DNA of 64,000 nt from Edaphobacter lichenicola (lineage in GTDB: Bacteria > Acidobacteriota > Terriglobia > Terriglobales > Acidobacteriaceae). The position numbers and the translations under genes are program-made. Positions 28,131 to 37,049 of this stretch are shown here, piece after piece. The stretch is from the NCBI RefSeq assembly GCF_025264645.1, contig NZ_CP073696.1, forward strand, positions 3,720,001-3,784,000, read 5' to 3'. Each line of letters begins with the position of its first letter. Positions within the stretch are counted from its first letter, which is position 1. Below the pieces are notes generated by a model, which did no database searches, was not told the origin of the DNA, and saw only the letters and a program-made list of their open reading frames with translations.

Positions 28131-31100
28131 CTTGGCCCACCGTGAACGTGGCCGTCTTTGTGGCCGCCGCGTAGTTGCTGTCCGCAACCTCGGAGGCCTG
28201 CAGCACCACCGTGCCCGCACCCGTCAGCGTCACCGTCGAGCCCGTGATCGTCGCCGGACCAGAGACTACCGAGTAGCTGATCGCGCCGGTCGAGTTCGAT
28301 GTCGCACTGACCGTGAACGGAGCCGCCCCGTACGTCTTGTTCGCAACGGTAAAGACGATGGCCGGAGCGCCCTGGCCAATGGTCAGGGTCCCGAGGGGTG
28401 TCGGGAAGTTAAAACTGTAGTTGCTGGAGGCAAGCGTGCCAAGAGTTGCGGTGATCGGGTAATTTCCGGCCGCCGTGGGCGCCGCCGGGGTAGTCGTCAG
28501 AACCGGGGACCCACTGACAGCACCAGCTTGGCTATCGCCGTTGACGAAGCCAGAGATCGAGTAAGTGTATGCAGGAACCACGCTGCCGTAGACGGCAGTC
28601 TCATTATTGGCTACCACTGCGAGAGGGGCCTTATTGACCTGTAGCTGCACCGTCTGCGTGGCTCCGCGGTAGCTCGCATTGGTAGGAGTAAACACGACGC
28701 TAAGCGGAACGATTCCGGCACCCGGAACGGCTCCAGCAGACGGAGTGTAGGCATAGTTACCTGGCACTACGGTTGGAGTAGACGAAGTGCTGAGCGCCAT
28801 CGCCGCAATTACTATGTTGCGATTATTTGGAAGAGTGACGCTCTGAGCAACCTTGGTGTTATCGAGAGCTATTTGAAATCCGTACAGATTAGTAGTGCCG
28901 GTTGTTCGACCACCGCTACCCGTATTCCGATAAGCAGTCGTCGAAACGATGGTCTCTCCCACATAATTCGCTGATTGTGTCCAGCTACTAAGGTTGAAAT
29001 TGAAGATTGAAGTGGTGCCATCGGTGTAGGTAATCGTTAGGGGTTGCGCTGTCTGCCCTGTCGTAGTCGCCGCACCAATCAGTGATAGTAAAGCGAAATT
29101 TCCTTGAGGCAGTGCAATCGTAGTACTTGTGACGGCGTCCGGAAGGTTCGCTGGTCCGAGTAAAAATGTTTCCCCATCCCAAACGATGGAGGAGCCGAGG
29201 AGGTTAGACGAGTAGGCATTTCCGCCATTATCAAAACCTCCGGTCGAGAAGGTTGACCCGTCGCTCTGGAAGGCATTCACGCGGTAGTAAGACGAAAGAG
29301 AAACGGACGTCGTTCCTGGAGTCGTGTACGCAACTGCGTCGAGCTGTGCCGCGCTGAGGGCGGTCCCGTAAGTAATAGGCGCGGGCGCGGGCCAGTAAAG
29401 AGTTGTTGGGTTCGCCGGGTTAACAAGCAGCATTACACTCCCCGTGGCGGAGGTGTAATCCACTTGATCGGTCGGAGTGAATGAAACAGAGAGAGTATTT
29501 TCCCCGGTGGGCAGGACAGCACCCGAAGGTGGGGTGTAAACCAGTGGGCCGCCCGGTACGGGAGCAATAAGCCCCATGGCGAGCATTACGATATTTCGTG
29601 TCGCAGGAAGGGTAACGCTTTGAACGATTCTGGTGTTATCGACTGGAATTTGGTAGCCATAGACGCAGGTAAGGTGTCCGTCCTTACTACCATTTGACTC
29701 GTTGCGATAGGGAACACACGTTACGTTTGTCTCACCGGTGTAGTTCAGCGGATAGACCCAGTCGCTAAAACTTTGAGTTGCTGAAGAGGTTGTCCCATCG
29801 GTATACGTGATAACGAAAGTGCCCGAGGGCGGTACCGCATTATTTACGAGCGCGCCAAGCATTGCGAGACTGGTGTAGTGGCCCGGAGGAAGAGCTATGG
29901 TCGTATTGCTGACCGCATCCGGTGCGTTCGTGGGGCCTAGCTGGTAAGTTATGTTGTTCCACGTGACAGAACTTCCCAGCAGATTCGAAGAGTAGGAACT
30001 TCCTCCTCCATCAAATCCTCCGGTGCTATAGCTCGTGTTGTCGGTATAGATTCCGTTGACGTTGTAGAACGATGCCAGGGGAACCATGTTGTAGATGGCC
30101 ACCGTGGCATCAAGTTGAATCGGCCCCAGCGCCGTGCCGAAGGTGATTGGAGCTGGAGTCGCCCAGCTTATTTGCGGAGTTGCAGGATTGACGGTGAGGG
30201 ATACGCTGGCTATGGCGGTGGTGTAGTCATTCGAGTCGTTCGGAGTGAAGACTGTGCCGAGGCTATATGTGCCGACCGTAAACGACGTGTATAACGGCGA
30301 ACTGTACGAAAAAGTTCCTGGTGTCGATGCCGTTGCGTTAAGTTGAGTGCTCGACAGCAACATCCCATAAGAGATTGGAGCGGGATTGGCCCAGGTAATC
30401 ACTGGGGTTGCCTTGCTTACAGTGAAGTTCGCCGGAGATGAGGTATTGCCAGTGAAGTTGGTATCACCCGCGTAGACTGCTGTAATGCTATGAGGACCGG
30501 CTGTGAGACTTGTGACGTTGAGAGTTGCCACTCCGCCCGAGACGGCGACCGTCATAAGCGTCGTTGTTCCGTCTTTGAAGGTGACGTTTCCTGTTGGGAT
30601 CAGATTGCCTACCTGCGGAGGGGTAGTTTGGAACGTTGCCGTAAGTACGACCTGCTGCCCATAGGTTGCTGGGGTGCTCGCACCCACGAGTACGGTTGTC
30701 CCGACTTTCGTTGCCGCCAATGACACAGTGGCAGAGGTACTTGGACTGAAGTTGGTATCTCCTGGGTAGGACGCTTCAATTTTGTGGTTCCCACTACCAG
30801 GAATGGATATACCGGTGATTAATAGAGAATCCGTGATCTCGTTCAAAAGAATGCTGACGTTTTTGCTGTTGTTATTCGCAACTGCAAGATCAAAGCTGCC
30901 GTCTCCGTTGAAGTCTCCCGTTGCTATCGAGATGGGATTGGATCCAACCGTTGATGTCGCCTGAGCTTGAAAGGTAAGGTCACCGTTGCCAAGCAGCACG
31001 CTGGCTGTTGCCGAGCTGGAATTGGCTACGGCCAGGTCGACTTTGCCGTCTACGTTAAAGTCTCCCGCTACGATGGACGTGGGAGTAGTGCCGGTGGCGG

Positions 31101-32559
31101 CGGTTCCTTGCAGGGTGAAGGTGCCGGGGGTAGTCGTGCTCCCCTTATAGATATCGATTCTGTTTTTGCTGCTCTCAGCAATTACGAGATCAAGATATCC
31201 GTCGGCATTGAGATCGACTGCGATGATCGCAGTGGGAGTTGCTCCATTTGTGATGGTGAAAGAGGAGGCAGTGAAGGTTGTTCCGCTGCCATCGCCAAGC
31301 ATGACGCTGACCGAATTGGCGCTTTTATTTGTAACTGCGAAGTCGAGGTTTCCGTCTCCGTTCAGATCTCCCACTGTGATGGCGGAGGGTCCGTTTCCGA
31401 CGGCGATTCCAGATGACGTGATATTCGTGAAGGCACCATTCCCATCGCCCTTCAAGATGACCACTGCGCCGCCGCTTCCAGGAATTCCGGCAACAGCGAG
31501 GTCGGGAATGCCGTCCCCGTTGAAATCGCCTACAGCGAGCGATGTGGAGCTAGTGAGGGGGGCGACGGAATAGGAGAGGGAAGCAGTATAAAGGGGCGAT
31601 GGATTGAATGTACCGTCCCCGTTTCCAAGCAGGATACTGACTGAAGTGTCGCCGGGGACGGCAGGATCGCCGGAGTTGGCGACGGCGAGATCGAGATTGC
31701 CGTCGCCGTTAAAGTCCGCCGTGACGAGTGCGACCGGGACGCTTCCCGTGCCATATGTTCTAGAAGTAGCTGTAAATTTTCCAGTGCCATCTCCGGTAAG
31801 GATGGTTATGGTCTTGTCGCTATTGTTAAGGACAGCGAGATCGATAAATCCGTCGCCGTTGAAATCCCCTGCTACTACGCTTTGTGGCTTATTTCCAACC
31901 GCGACCGGAGAATTACTGCCTCCAACGGTCTGAGTTCCTGCGGTGCCTGCCAGTCCTCCCGTACCTATAAGGAGGTTGGCATTTGTAGTATCCAAAAGAG
32001 ACACAGTTCCTGTGGGGAACAGATGCGTAGTGCCCATTCCCAGAATCGTTGTGGTTAGTGACCAGTTACCTGATGAGCCTCCCGAAGTAAGACTGGCGGT
32101 AGTTGGATATTGACCGGTGACGGTCGCGCTTTCGGCCAAGGAGGAACTACTTGAAAATGTCTTCGGTGCGTTGAAGGTTGCTACAACAGAGTGCGTGCCT
32201 ATTCCGAGCGGCTGCTGGAGAACTGCGTTGCCCTTGGTGCCGTGGGTAGATTGAACCTGGACTGTGCCAAGCACTTGAACGGTGGTGTTGTAGGTATCGC
32301 GGAAGGTCACTGTACCACTGGTGAGGGGTACTCCTGGTGTACCGGTCGTCACCGTCGCTGTCATAACGAATACTGATCCGTTCGTTGCGCTCGTCGGGGT
32401 CACCACAAGCTTGGTAGTCGTTGCGGTCTGCGCTTCGGCCACAACACACGACATCGCAATCATAAGAACCGTCAAAGCAAAAGCGATCTTTGAGAAAGAA
32501 CGGCAGCCAGACCTTACATATCCAAAGCAGCTTTTCACAGTGACACAGTAAGACGACAT
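20572..32559 (-). CDS. Giant FG-GAP/Ig-like/MBG repeat surface protein, N-terminal part (frameshifted near 22655)
   Basis: I chose ATG 32559 because GGAG lies 8-11 nt upstream; in-frame ATGs at 32571 and 32664 are alternatives. A signal peptide follows (hydrophobic IAFALTVLMIAMSCVV, ending AEA-Q near 43). Next come an Ig-like domain with VTPTSATNGS, seven FG-GAP repeats of the DFNGDGxxDLAV type (Ca-binding loops, about 31.9-30.9 kb), an Ig-like domain, two copies of a YSTGGFDGGGSSYSSNLLG beta-sandwich module between W..P.PI.YGT.L segments, then the MBG arrays. After the 2-bp deletion the frame runs through repeat DNA in a wrong phase (from SDIELNR) to a stop at 20572; those 694 codons are not real protein. 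Expected to be exported and to bind carbohydrate or cells. Confidence 0.85.
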   Translation of the reverse strand: MSSYCVTVKSCFGYVRSGCRSFSKIAFALTVLMIAMSCVVAEAQTATTTKLVVTPTSATNGSVFVMTATVTTGTPGVPLTSGTVTFRDTYNTTVQVLGTVQVQSTHGTKGNAVLQQPLGIGTHSVVATFNAPKTFSSSSSLAESATVTGQYPTTASLTSGGSSGNWSLTTTILGMGTTHLFPTGTVSLLDTTNANLLIGTGGLAGTAGTQTVGGSNSPVAVGNKPQSVVAGDFNGDGFIDLAVLNNSDKTITILTGDGTGKFTATSRTYGTGSVPVALVTADFNGDGNLDLAVANSGDPAVPGDTSVSILLGNGDGTFNPSPLYTASLSYSVAPLTSSTSLAVGDFNGDGIPDLAVAGIPGSGGAVVILKGDGNGAFTNITSSGIAVGNGPSAITVGDLNGDGNLDFAVTNKSANSVSVMLGDGSGTTFTASSFTITNGATPTAIIAVDLNADGYLDLVIAESSKNRIDIYKGSTTTPGTFTLQGTAATGTTPTSIVAGDFNVDGKVDLAVANSSSATASVLLGNGDLTFQAQATSTVGSNPISIATGDFNGDGSFDLAVANNNSKNVSILLNEITDSLLITGISIPGSGNHKIEASYPGDTNFSPSTSATVSLAATKVGTTVLVGASTPATYGQQVVLTATFQTTPPQVGNLIPTGNVTFKDGTTTLMTVAVSGGVATLNVTSLTAGPHSITAVYAGDTNFTGNTSSPANFTVSKATPVITWANPAPISYGMLLSSTQLNATASTPGTFSYSSPLYTSFTVGTYSLGTVFTPNDSNDYTTAIASVSLTVNPATPQISWATPAPITFGTALGPIQLDATVAIYNMVPLASFYNVNGIYTDNTSYSTGGFDGGGSSYSSNLLGSSVTWNNITYQLGPTNAPDAVSNTTIALPPGHYTSLAMLGALVNNAVPPSGTFVITYTDGTTSSATQSFSDWVYPLNYTGETNVTCVPYRNESNGSKDGHLTCVYGYQIPVDNTRIVQSVTLPATRNIVMLAMGLIAPVPGGPLVYTPPSGAVLPTGENTLSVSFTPTDQVDYTSATGSVMLLVNPANPTTLYWPAPAPITYGTALSAAQLDAVAYTTPGTTSVSLSSYYRVNAFQSDGSTFSTGGFDNGGNAYSSNLLGSSIVWDGETFLLGPANLPDAVTSTTIALPQGNFALLSLIGAATTTGQTAQPLTITYTDGTTSIFNFNLSSWTQSANYVGETIVSTTAYRNTGSGGRTTGTTNLYGFQIALDNTKVAQSVTLPNNRNIVIAAMALSTSSTPTVVPGNYAYTPSAGAVPGAGIVPLSVVFTPTNASYRGATQTVQLQVNKAPLAVVANNETAVYGSVVPAYTYSISGFVNGDSQAGAVSGSPVLTTTPAAPTAAGNYPITATLGTLASSNYSFNFPTPLGTLTIGQGAPAIVFTVANKTYGAAPFTVSATSNSTGAISYSVVSGPATITGSTVTLTGAGTVVLQASEVADSNYAAATKTATFTVGQGTPAISFTVANQTYGAAPFTVAATSNSTGAITYSVVSGPATITGSTVTLTGAGAVVLQASEVADSNYAAATKTASFTVAKAALTVTAASQSIAYGGTVAPYTAAITGFVGTDTQATAVTGAPSLTTSPAAPVNAGSYTITAAQGTLAATNYSFSYVNGTLTIGSGTPVISFTVANQTYGAAPFPVAATSNSTGAISYSVVSGPATITGSTVTLTGAGTVVLQASEGADSNYAAAIKTASFTVAKAALTVTAASQSIAYGGTVAPYTATITGFVGTDTQATAVTGAPSLTTSPAAPVNAGSYTITAAQGTLAAANYSFSYVNGTLTIGSGTPVISFTVANQTYGATPFPVAATSNSTGAISYSVVSGPATITGSTVTLTGAGLVVLQASEVADSNYAAATKTASFTVAKAALTVTAASQSIAYGGTVAPYTAAITGFVGTDTQATAVTGAPSLTTSPATPVNAGSYTITAAQGTLAATNYSFSYVNGTLTIGSGTPAISFTVANQTYGAAPFPVSATSNSTGAISYSVVSGPATITGSTVTLTGAGAVVLQASEVADSNYAAATKTASFTVAKAALTVTAASQSIAYGGTVAPYTAAITGFVGTDTQATAVTGAPSLTTSPATPVNAGSYTITAAQGTLAATNYSFSYVNGTLTIGSGTPAISFTVANQTYGATPFPVAATSNSTGTISYSVVSGPATITGSTVTLTGAGTVVLQASEVADSNYAAAIKTASFTVAKAALTVTAASQSIAYGGTVAPYTATITGFVGTDTQATAVTGAPSLTTSPAAPVNAGSYTITAAQGTLAAANYSFSYVNGTLTIGSGTPVISFTVANQTYGATPFPVAATSNSTGAISYSVVSGPATITGSTVTLTGAGLVVLQASEVADSNYAAATKTASFTVAKAALTVTAASQSIAYGGTVAPYTAAITGFVGTDTQATAVTGAPSLTTSPAAPVNAGSYTITAAQGTLAAANYSFSYVNGTLTIGSGTPVISFTVANQTYGATPFPVAATSNSTGAISYSVVSGPATITGSTVTLTGAGLVVLQASEVADSNYAAATKTASFTVAKAALTVTAASQSIAYGGTVAPYTAAITGFVGTDTQATAVTGAPSLTTSPATPVNAGSYTITAAQGTLAATNYSFSYVNGTLTIGSGTPVISFTVANQTYGATPFPVAATSNSTGAISYSVVSGPATITGSTVTLTGAGLVVLQASEVADSNYAAATKTASFTVAKAALTVTAASQSIAYGGTVAPYTAAITGFVGTDTQATAVTGAPSLTTSPATPVNAGSYTITAAQGTLAATNYSFSYVNGTLTIGSGTPAISFTVANQTYGAAPFPVAATSNSTGAISYSVVSGPATITGSTVTLTGAGAVVLQASEVADSNYAAATKTASFTVAKAALTVTAASQSIAYGGTVAPYTAAITGFVGTDTQATAVTGAPSLTTSPATPVNAGSYTITAAQGTLAATNYSFSYVNGTLTIGSGTPVISFTVANQTYGATPFPVAATSNSTGAISYSVVSGPATITGSTVTLTGAGLVVLQASEVADSNYAAATKTASFTVAKAALTVTAASQSIAYGGTVAPYTAAITGFVGTDTQATAVTGAPSLTTSPATPVNAGSYTITAAQGTLAATNYSFSYVNGTLTIGSGTPAISFTVANQTYGAAPFPVAATSNSTGAISYSVVSGPATITGSTVTLTGAGAVVLQASEVADSNYAAATKTASFTVAKAALTVTAASQSIAYGGTVAPYTAAITGFVGTDTQATAVTGAPSLTTSPAAPVNAGSYTITAAQGTLAAANYSFSYVNGTLTIGSGTPAISFTVANQTYGATPFPVSDIELNRHDQLLGGVRPGDDHGLDGNPDGCGHGGAAGVRGCGQQLRGGDQDGQLHGGQGSADGDRGEPEYRLRGHGRSLHGGDHGLRGHGHAGDGGDRSPQPDHLAGGPGQRGQLHHHRGPGHPRRSELQLQLRQRDPDHRFGHPGDQLHGSEPDLRSHSVPGGSDVELNRRDQLLGGLWPGNDHRLDGDPDGCGPGGAAGLRGCGQQLRGGDQDGQLHGGQGSADGDRGEPEYRLRGHGGSLHGGDHGLRGHGHAGDGGDRSPQPDHLAGGPGQRGQLHHHRGPGHPRRSELQLQLRQRDPDHRFGHPGDQLHGSEPDLRSHSVPGGSDVELNRRDQLLGGLWPGNDHRLDGDPDGCGPGGAAGLRGCGQQLCGCDQDGQLHGGQGSADGDRGEPEYRLRGHGGSLHGGDHGLRGHGHAGDGGDRSPQPDHLAGDPGQRGQLHHHRGPGHPRCNELQLQLRQRDPDHRFGYPGDQLHGSEPDLRSHSVPGGSDIELNRHDQLLGGVRPGDDHGLDGNPDGCGHGGAAGVRGCGQQLRGGDQDGQLHGGQGSADGDRGEPEYRLRGHGRSLHGDDHGLRGHGHAGDGGDRSPQPDHLAGGPGQRGQLHHHRGPGHPRRSELQLQLRQRDPDHRFGHPGDQLHGSEPDLRGGPVPRGSDIELNRRDQLLGGVRPGDDHGLDGDPDGCGCGGAAGL

Positions 32560-33397
32560 ACAGATCTCCATAACTTCGAATGGCCCGATCGAGGGGCCTT
32601 CAGGTGGGCGAACCGCGCATTTGGAAAACTTCGTGGGAACAGTCTCCCGTTCGATCTCGTGCATCTTCTTTACCTAGAATTTCTTTATGCGACAGCCGAG
32701 CAGGTGTATCTTTGCGTCACTAAAAACACGTCAGCACGAGGGTTCTTAGGGCCTGCACGGTCGCCCACTAAGAATGGATGGAAGGAAGTCGCTATTGCTT
32801 CGACACTTACAAGAATCCCCTAGTTGTCGTTACCCAGCCATAGTCCTAAGGTGTCAGCGAAATCCTCTGAAATACGGTGATTTTTACGTCAGACACACAG
32901 CTTCCATCGTGAAAATGACACTGAAGTGTGAGAGGAAACACATGATGGTAGGCGTCTTTGGGAGATGAATTTTCTACGAATCCACCCACGGGTCCCTTGG
33001 CGCCGCAACTAATGCACAGATGGAGAAAGGAATATCGACGGGGTCCGCCGATTGGGCGCGGGAAAACATAAGGCTTGGTCAGTTGAAGCAAGGTTTGCAG
33101 GGACGACTAATCGCCGCGCAACGTTGCGACATCAGCTAAGCTCATCTTTCGCATATGTAATGAGAGTTGAAGGGTCAAATTGCTAACGATTAGCAGACCG
33201 CTCGCTAAGGGATGCAAGTGGCTATCCACTCGACTGATCAGAAAGGGACGATTGCGAGACGATGTGGCGGAAAGTACCGAACACGGCAAAGAATCGCTCT
33301 CAAGTACAACAGTGACTACTGGGAACATAATTACCGAGGAAGGCGTCTGACTCGTCAACGACACTCACTATGCAACATACATACTCTTTGAGGTAGC
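32560..33397. other. Intergenic region upstream of the giant gene
   Basis: About 840 bp between the giant gene's start and the end of the PfkB kinase gene (both minus strand). It must hold the giant gene's promoter, but I see no convincing -35/-10 pair. Short open frames (32846-33091 and 33107-33364, minus; 32774-32968, plus) have no family-like sequence or good start signals. Confidence 0.4.
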
Positions 33398-34351
33398 TTA
33401 GTGAACGGTCTTTGTTCGCGCGCAATAGGTGGCATGATGTCGAGAGCCGGTTGCCATCAAATTCTCAACTGCCTCGACAGACTTAATGCCACCTCTGGCA
33501 CCGACTGCCATGCAATTCAAAGCTGCCGCAGCGCATGCAAAATCAAGTCGGCGTTCCAGCGACCAATCTTGAAGTAGGCCATAGATAAAACCTGCGTGAA
33601 AGATATCCCCAGCCCCGGTCGTGTCGACTACGGGAACATGATAAGCAGGAGTGTGGTGAAGTCGTTTACCATTCCACGCCAGCACGCCGTCCTCTCCTAA
33701 CGTCGCAGCGGTAAGAAGACATCCGTAACGGCGTTGCATCCGTCGCAGCGCTTCTTCCAAATCAGTCTCCGCCATAAGGCGGCATGGGAAATCTCGGCTC
33801 GCAATGAGATAGTCGATGTTTGCAAGAAGCTCTTCCACGCCTGGGTAGATCTCATCTAAATCCGCAATTACCGGGATTCCGGCATCGCGAGCCCAGCGCG
33901 AAGCGACTGTGGCTGCGGCGGTATCGTAGCCATCGAGGTGAAGGACACGCGCATTAACGATCCATTCACGCTCGAGTTCTCCCGGCTGAAGAATAAGCTG
34001 ATCATCTCGTCGACAAAGTACTGTTCGTTCACCTTCCTCATCGACGAGTATCAGCGACTGAGGGCTGGCGCCTCCTGCAACGGTGATCAGTTTCATTTCC
34101 ACACCTGCCTGAAGAAAAGCCTCACGATGAAGTCTCGCAGCCTCGTCGTCGCCTAGTTTCCCGACATAGCGCGTACGAAGCCCCCACTGCTGACAAGCAA
34201 CGACAGTGGATGCGACTTGTCCTCCAGGTAAGACAGTTGCATTCCGATACTCAATCTTAGAACCCCGTGGTGGGTACTTTGAGAGCGGAATAACCGTATC
34301 AGTGGCGTTCAGCCCAACACCGACCAGGTCGACCTTCGACAATTTCGTCAT
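33398..34351 (-). CDS. PfkB-family carbohydrate kinase
   Basis: 317 residues. The ribokinase/PfkB fold is shown by the N-terminal GLNATDTV and PGGQVAS motifs (near 13-47) and the C-terminal signature DTTGAGDIFHAGF with catalytic Asp249. These enzymes phosphorylate sugars or nucleosides at a hydroxymethyl group with ATP. It lies downstream of myo-inositol oxygenase and a sugar-type transporter on the same strand, so a role in handling an inositol- or uronate-derived sugar (for example 2-keto-3-deoxygluconate) is possible but not shown; the 351-bp gap before it allows its own promoter. Confidence 0.9.
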   Translation of the reverse strand: MTKLSKVDLVGVGLNATDTVIPLSKYPPRGSKIEYRNATVLPGGQVASTVVACQQWGLRTRYVGKLGDDEAARLHREAFLQAGVEMKLITVAGGASPQSLILVDEEGERTVLCRRDDQLILQPGELEREWIVNARVLHLDGYDTAAATVASRWARDAGIPVIADLDEIYPGVEELLANIDYLIASRDFPCRLMAETDLEEALRRMQRRYGCLLTAATLGEDGVLAWNGKRLHHTPAYHVPVVDTTGAGDIFHAGFIYGLLQDWSLERRLDFACAAAALNCMAVGARGGIKSVEAVENLMATGSRHHATYCARTKTVH

Positions 34352-34702
34352 GTAGCTACTGTAAATGGAGCGCTAACGTTTGCGATGGATAACATATCGA
34401 TAACCCACGGATCTGATGGCTGTGCAGGTTTGACAGTTGCTCCTGATCATCCTGAGATGGCGAGCACATTAGGAGACGAGCTAGTGTCAGCGACGGATGA
34501 TCGAGATCGTGTATTTGCATTTTGATAAAGATAGAATGGCGATTTTAGCAAGGGTCGCGTAACGAAGGGAGCGTTCTAAATTGACTATGATACAGGTAGA
34601 TGGGTCCACACCAATTAGTGGACGACGCAGCTTCCAAGCATCATATGCGCGACAGAGTCGAACTACTCAGTATGTTATGGGCGTAGAAGGATGATCGAAG
34701 TC
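34352..34702. other. Intergenic region between PfkB kinase and myo-inositol oxygenase genes
   Basis: 351 bp with no supported gene or clear hairpin. It may hold the PfkB promoter. Confidence 0.4.
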
Positions 34703-35563
34703 TTACCAGTTGATCTTCGCGGGAAAGAATTCGGAAAACAGATCGTCATAGTACGGCTTCAGCTCTTTTAGATTCGGTTTTGTATGTCCTTTTGAATACA
34801 GGTCATAGACGTTGAACTTGTTCACCCACTCCAACATTTCTATATCGTGGTCGTTCATCAGATGGCGGTATGCGCCGTGTCGATGCGCCGCGTAAAACGA
34901 GTGATAGCGGAGCATGTATAAAGACTCCTCCGGCATGTAATTTTTCATTACTTCGGCAATATATCCATCATGACCAAACGAAAGATGCACATTCTTAAGT
35001 CCGCAGTTTGGCTGATAAATACCGTATTTGGTCTGGTAAAGCGAGTTTCGGATGTCCGGGTTTGCAGCAAAATACTCTGGAAAAACAATATCCTTCGAAT
35101 AGGCACAACCCACAGGGAAGGTATCGCCTACCACACCCCACTGCGGCTCACCCCAAAGACAAAGAACTTTGCCTAAATCGTGGATGAATCCCGTAAGTAC
35201 GAACCATCGTGGATGTCCATCCTTTCGAATAGCCTCCGAAGTTTGCAGCAGGTGCTCTATCTGCGTCAGATCAGTATCAGGATCGCTATCGTCAACCAAT
35301 GTGTTGAGAAACTCTGCAGCCTCCCAGATACTCCTCTCGCCCTTGTTTAAGCCGAAGTATTCGCTCTCCTTTGCAATCACGTAGTCAAAAGTCTGATGCT
35401 GATGATTCAGCCGATAGAACTCCGCTACACCTGGAGTGGCCTTCTCATCATATTGACGAAATTCGTCCTCGCTCTTGCCCTCTTGATATCGACCAGTGAG
35501 AAAGTCATCCCACTCATCCATGTCTTTCAGAGGAGCATCAGCGGAAATTAAATTCGTATCCAT
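34703..35563 (-). CDS. Myo-inositol oxygenase
   Basis: 286 residues, about the length of animal MIOX (285). The enzyme cleaves myo-inositol with O2 to D-glucuronate using a diiron centre. All metal ligands of the family have counterparts: His104 ([11 protein letters not shown]), His128-Asp129 (GFIHDLGK), His198 (SFGHDGY), His221 ([10 protein letters not shown]) and Asp254 (NVYDLYSK). The conserved [12 protein letters not shown] N-terminus and [20 protein letters not shown] core are also MIOX-like. It is flanked by a GRP-type transporter gene upstream and a PfkB kinase downstream, which suggests uptake and oxidation of inositol. MIOX is common in eukaryotes and scattered in bacteria. Confidence 0.95.
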   Translation of the reverse strand: MDTNLISADAPLKDMDEWDDFLTGRYQEGKSEDEFRQYDEKATPGVAEFYRLNHQHQTFDYVIAKESEYFGLNKGERSIWEAAEFLNTLVDDSDPDTDLTQIEHLLQTSEAIRKDGHPRWFVLTGFIHDLGKVLCLWGEPQWGVVGDTFPVGCAYSKDIVFPEYFAANPDIRNSLYQTKYGIYQPNCGLKNVHLSFGHDGYIAEVMKNYMPEESLYMLRYHSFYAAHRHGAYRHLMNDHDIEMLEWVNKFNVYDLYSKGHTKPNLKELKPYYDDLFSEFFPAKINW

Positions 35564-35719
35564 GAGATCTTCCTCCGGCTGTTTCCGACTAGATCTACGC
35601 TATTCCAAACTATAAGAGCAGAAGCGGTGAATGGCAAATGAATCGCGTTCCTATGATGAATGAGCTAGCGAAGCTCTTTGAGACATGCCGGAAACATAAC
35701 ACCGTGCAAAGAATTTAAT

Positions 35720-37006
35720 CTAAGAGAACCGTGTCCGACGCCACAGGCTCCAACCACCGATGATCAGGCTAGCCGCTAGCAACATCGCCATCACCGCGAC
35801 CCACCTTAGATTCATCGCCAAGGGCGGCACTACCGCTCGTACACCTAAAGCAACGAAGCTTCCCGTCGCCGCCAGAACGATCGCGTAGTCCCACCAGCGT
35901 CTCCGCTCATCTTGTCCGCCGACCTCAGCCCCCGATTGAGCCATGATCGTTCGGTGGTAATCCAACCCGTATCGGTTGCACTCTCGCAAAACCGCCTCGT
36001 TTGTCGAACTCTGTTCTTTTGCTGAAGCGACCGCAGTGCTAATTGCAAGAGCGCCAAAGATCATCAAGATTGAGCCGCCCACGACTAACAGCATGTGTTG
36101 CCGATCGGCCGTTGCGAGCTCTCCAAATACGAGCGCTCCCCACGCCAGACCCCAAAGTTGATTGGTATTTGAGAGCGGAATTCCACGCCCAATACCCAAA
36201 TACTTTGTCGCAAATTGCTGAAACAGATCGCCGACTACCCAAACAAAGCCTCCGAGAAAGAGCCAGAACAACACCCCTGGAGTACGAAACAGATGAAATG
36301 CTGAAGAATGTATTCCGCCGTCCAGAGCCAAAGTCAACCCCAAAACCGTACCCAGCTCCCCAACTGTGAACGCTGTCACAAACGACAGAGGATTCATTCC
36401 GCTCAGATATGCTTTGCGATACGGAATATACATCGTTCCCCACATAAGGCTCGCTCCGAGCGCCGCGACGATGCCCCGAAATGCATGCTGCCCGATCAAA
36501 CTGCCATGAATGGTGCTGAAACCAAGCATCACAGCGGCAATTACGATCAAAACGGCGCCCACCACTACTTTGCCGATGTTCTTTCCACTCGCACCTTCAA
36601 GTTCACGAAACAGCACTCGACCCCAAAACAATCCAATCAACGAGTTCGCATTCCACATCGGAAACGCGACAGCCAGCCCAACATCGCGAATCGCAAAAAC
36701 GGTCAGCGTATTTGCGACCGCCCACAATGCGCCAGCCAGAAGAGCCCATACGATCAGATGTTTCCTCTTGGCAAGATCGGCAAATACATATTTTGTGCCC
36801 TTCAGTAATGTGGGAAAGGTCCACCGAGCTGTAAAAACTCCTGCCACCATGCAAAGCGAGATCGCGAACGGAGAGAACCCTGAGTTCACAAGCTTTGTAG
36901 GAGCTTCCGCCGCGCCAAGCCAGACCCCTGCCGTCAATCCACAGATTACGCCCAGGCCATGCAGCGACATTCCAACTCGCTCTATTCTTTGCACAGCACC
37001 TGCCAT
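35720..37006 (-). CDS. GRP/ureide-permease-like drug-metabolite-superfamily transporter
   Basis: 428 residues with about ten membrane helices in the DMT fold (WLGAAEAPTK at the first helix, then FPMWNANSLIGLFWG and SNTNQLWGLAWGALVFGE in matching places of the two halves), plus a loop and two more C-terminal helices after residue 370. The closest families are bacterial glucose/ribose transporters (GRP) and plant ureide permeases. Sitting 156 bp upstream of myo-inositol oxygenase on the same strand, it may import inositol; this is inferred from position only. An in-frame ATG at 36970 is an alternative start. Confidence 0.85.
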   Translation of the reverse strand: MAGAVQRIERVGMSLHGLGVICGLTAGVWLGAAEAPTKLVNSGFSPFAISLCMVAGVFTARWTFPTLLKGTKYVFADLAKRKHLIVWALLAGALWAVANTLTVFAIRDVGLAVAFPMWNANSLIGLFWGRVLFRELEGASGKNIGKVVVGAVLIVIAAVMLGFSTIHGSLIGQHAFRGIVAALGASLMWGTMYIPYRKAYLSGMNPLSFVTAFTVGELGTVLGLTLALDGGIHSSAFHLFRTPGVLFWLFLGGFVWVVGDLFQQFATKYLGIGRGIPLSNTNQLWGLAWGALVFGELATADRQHMLLVVGGSILMIFGALAISTAVASAKEQSSTNEAVLRECNRYGLDYHRTIMAQSGAEVGGQDERRRWWDYAIVLAATGSFVALGVRAVVPPLAMNLRWVAVMAMLLAASLIIGGWSLWRRTRFS

Positions 37007-37049
37007 CTATATCTTTCGGCGTTAACTCCAGCCCTTGAACTCTCGCGTA

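Noticed and set aside
33107..33364. 85-residue minus-strand frame near the giant gene (also 32846-33091)
   Set aside because: Ser/Leu-rich chance-like sequence without start signals or any recognisable domain.
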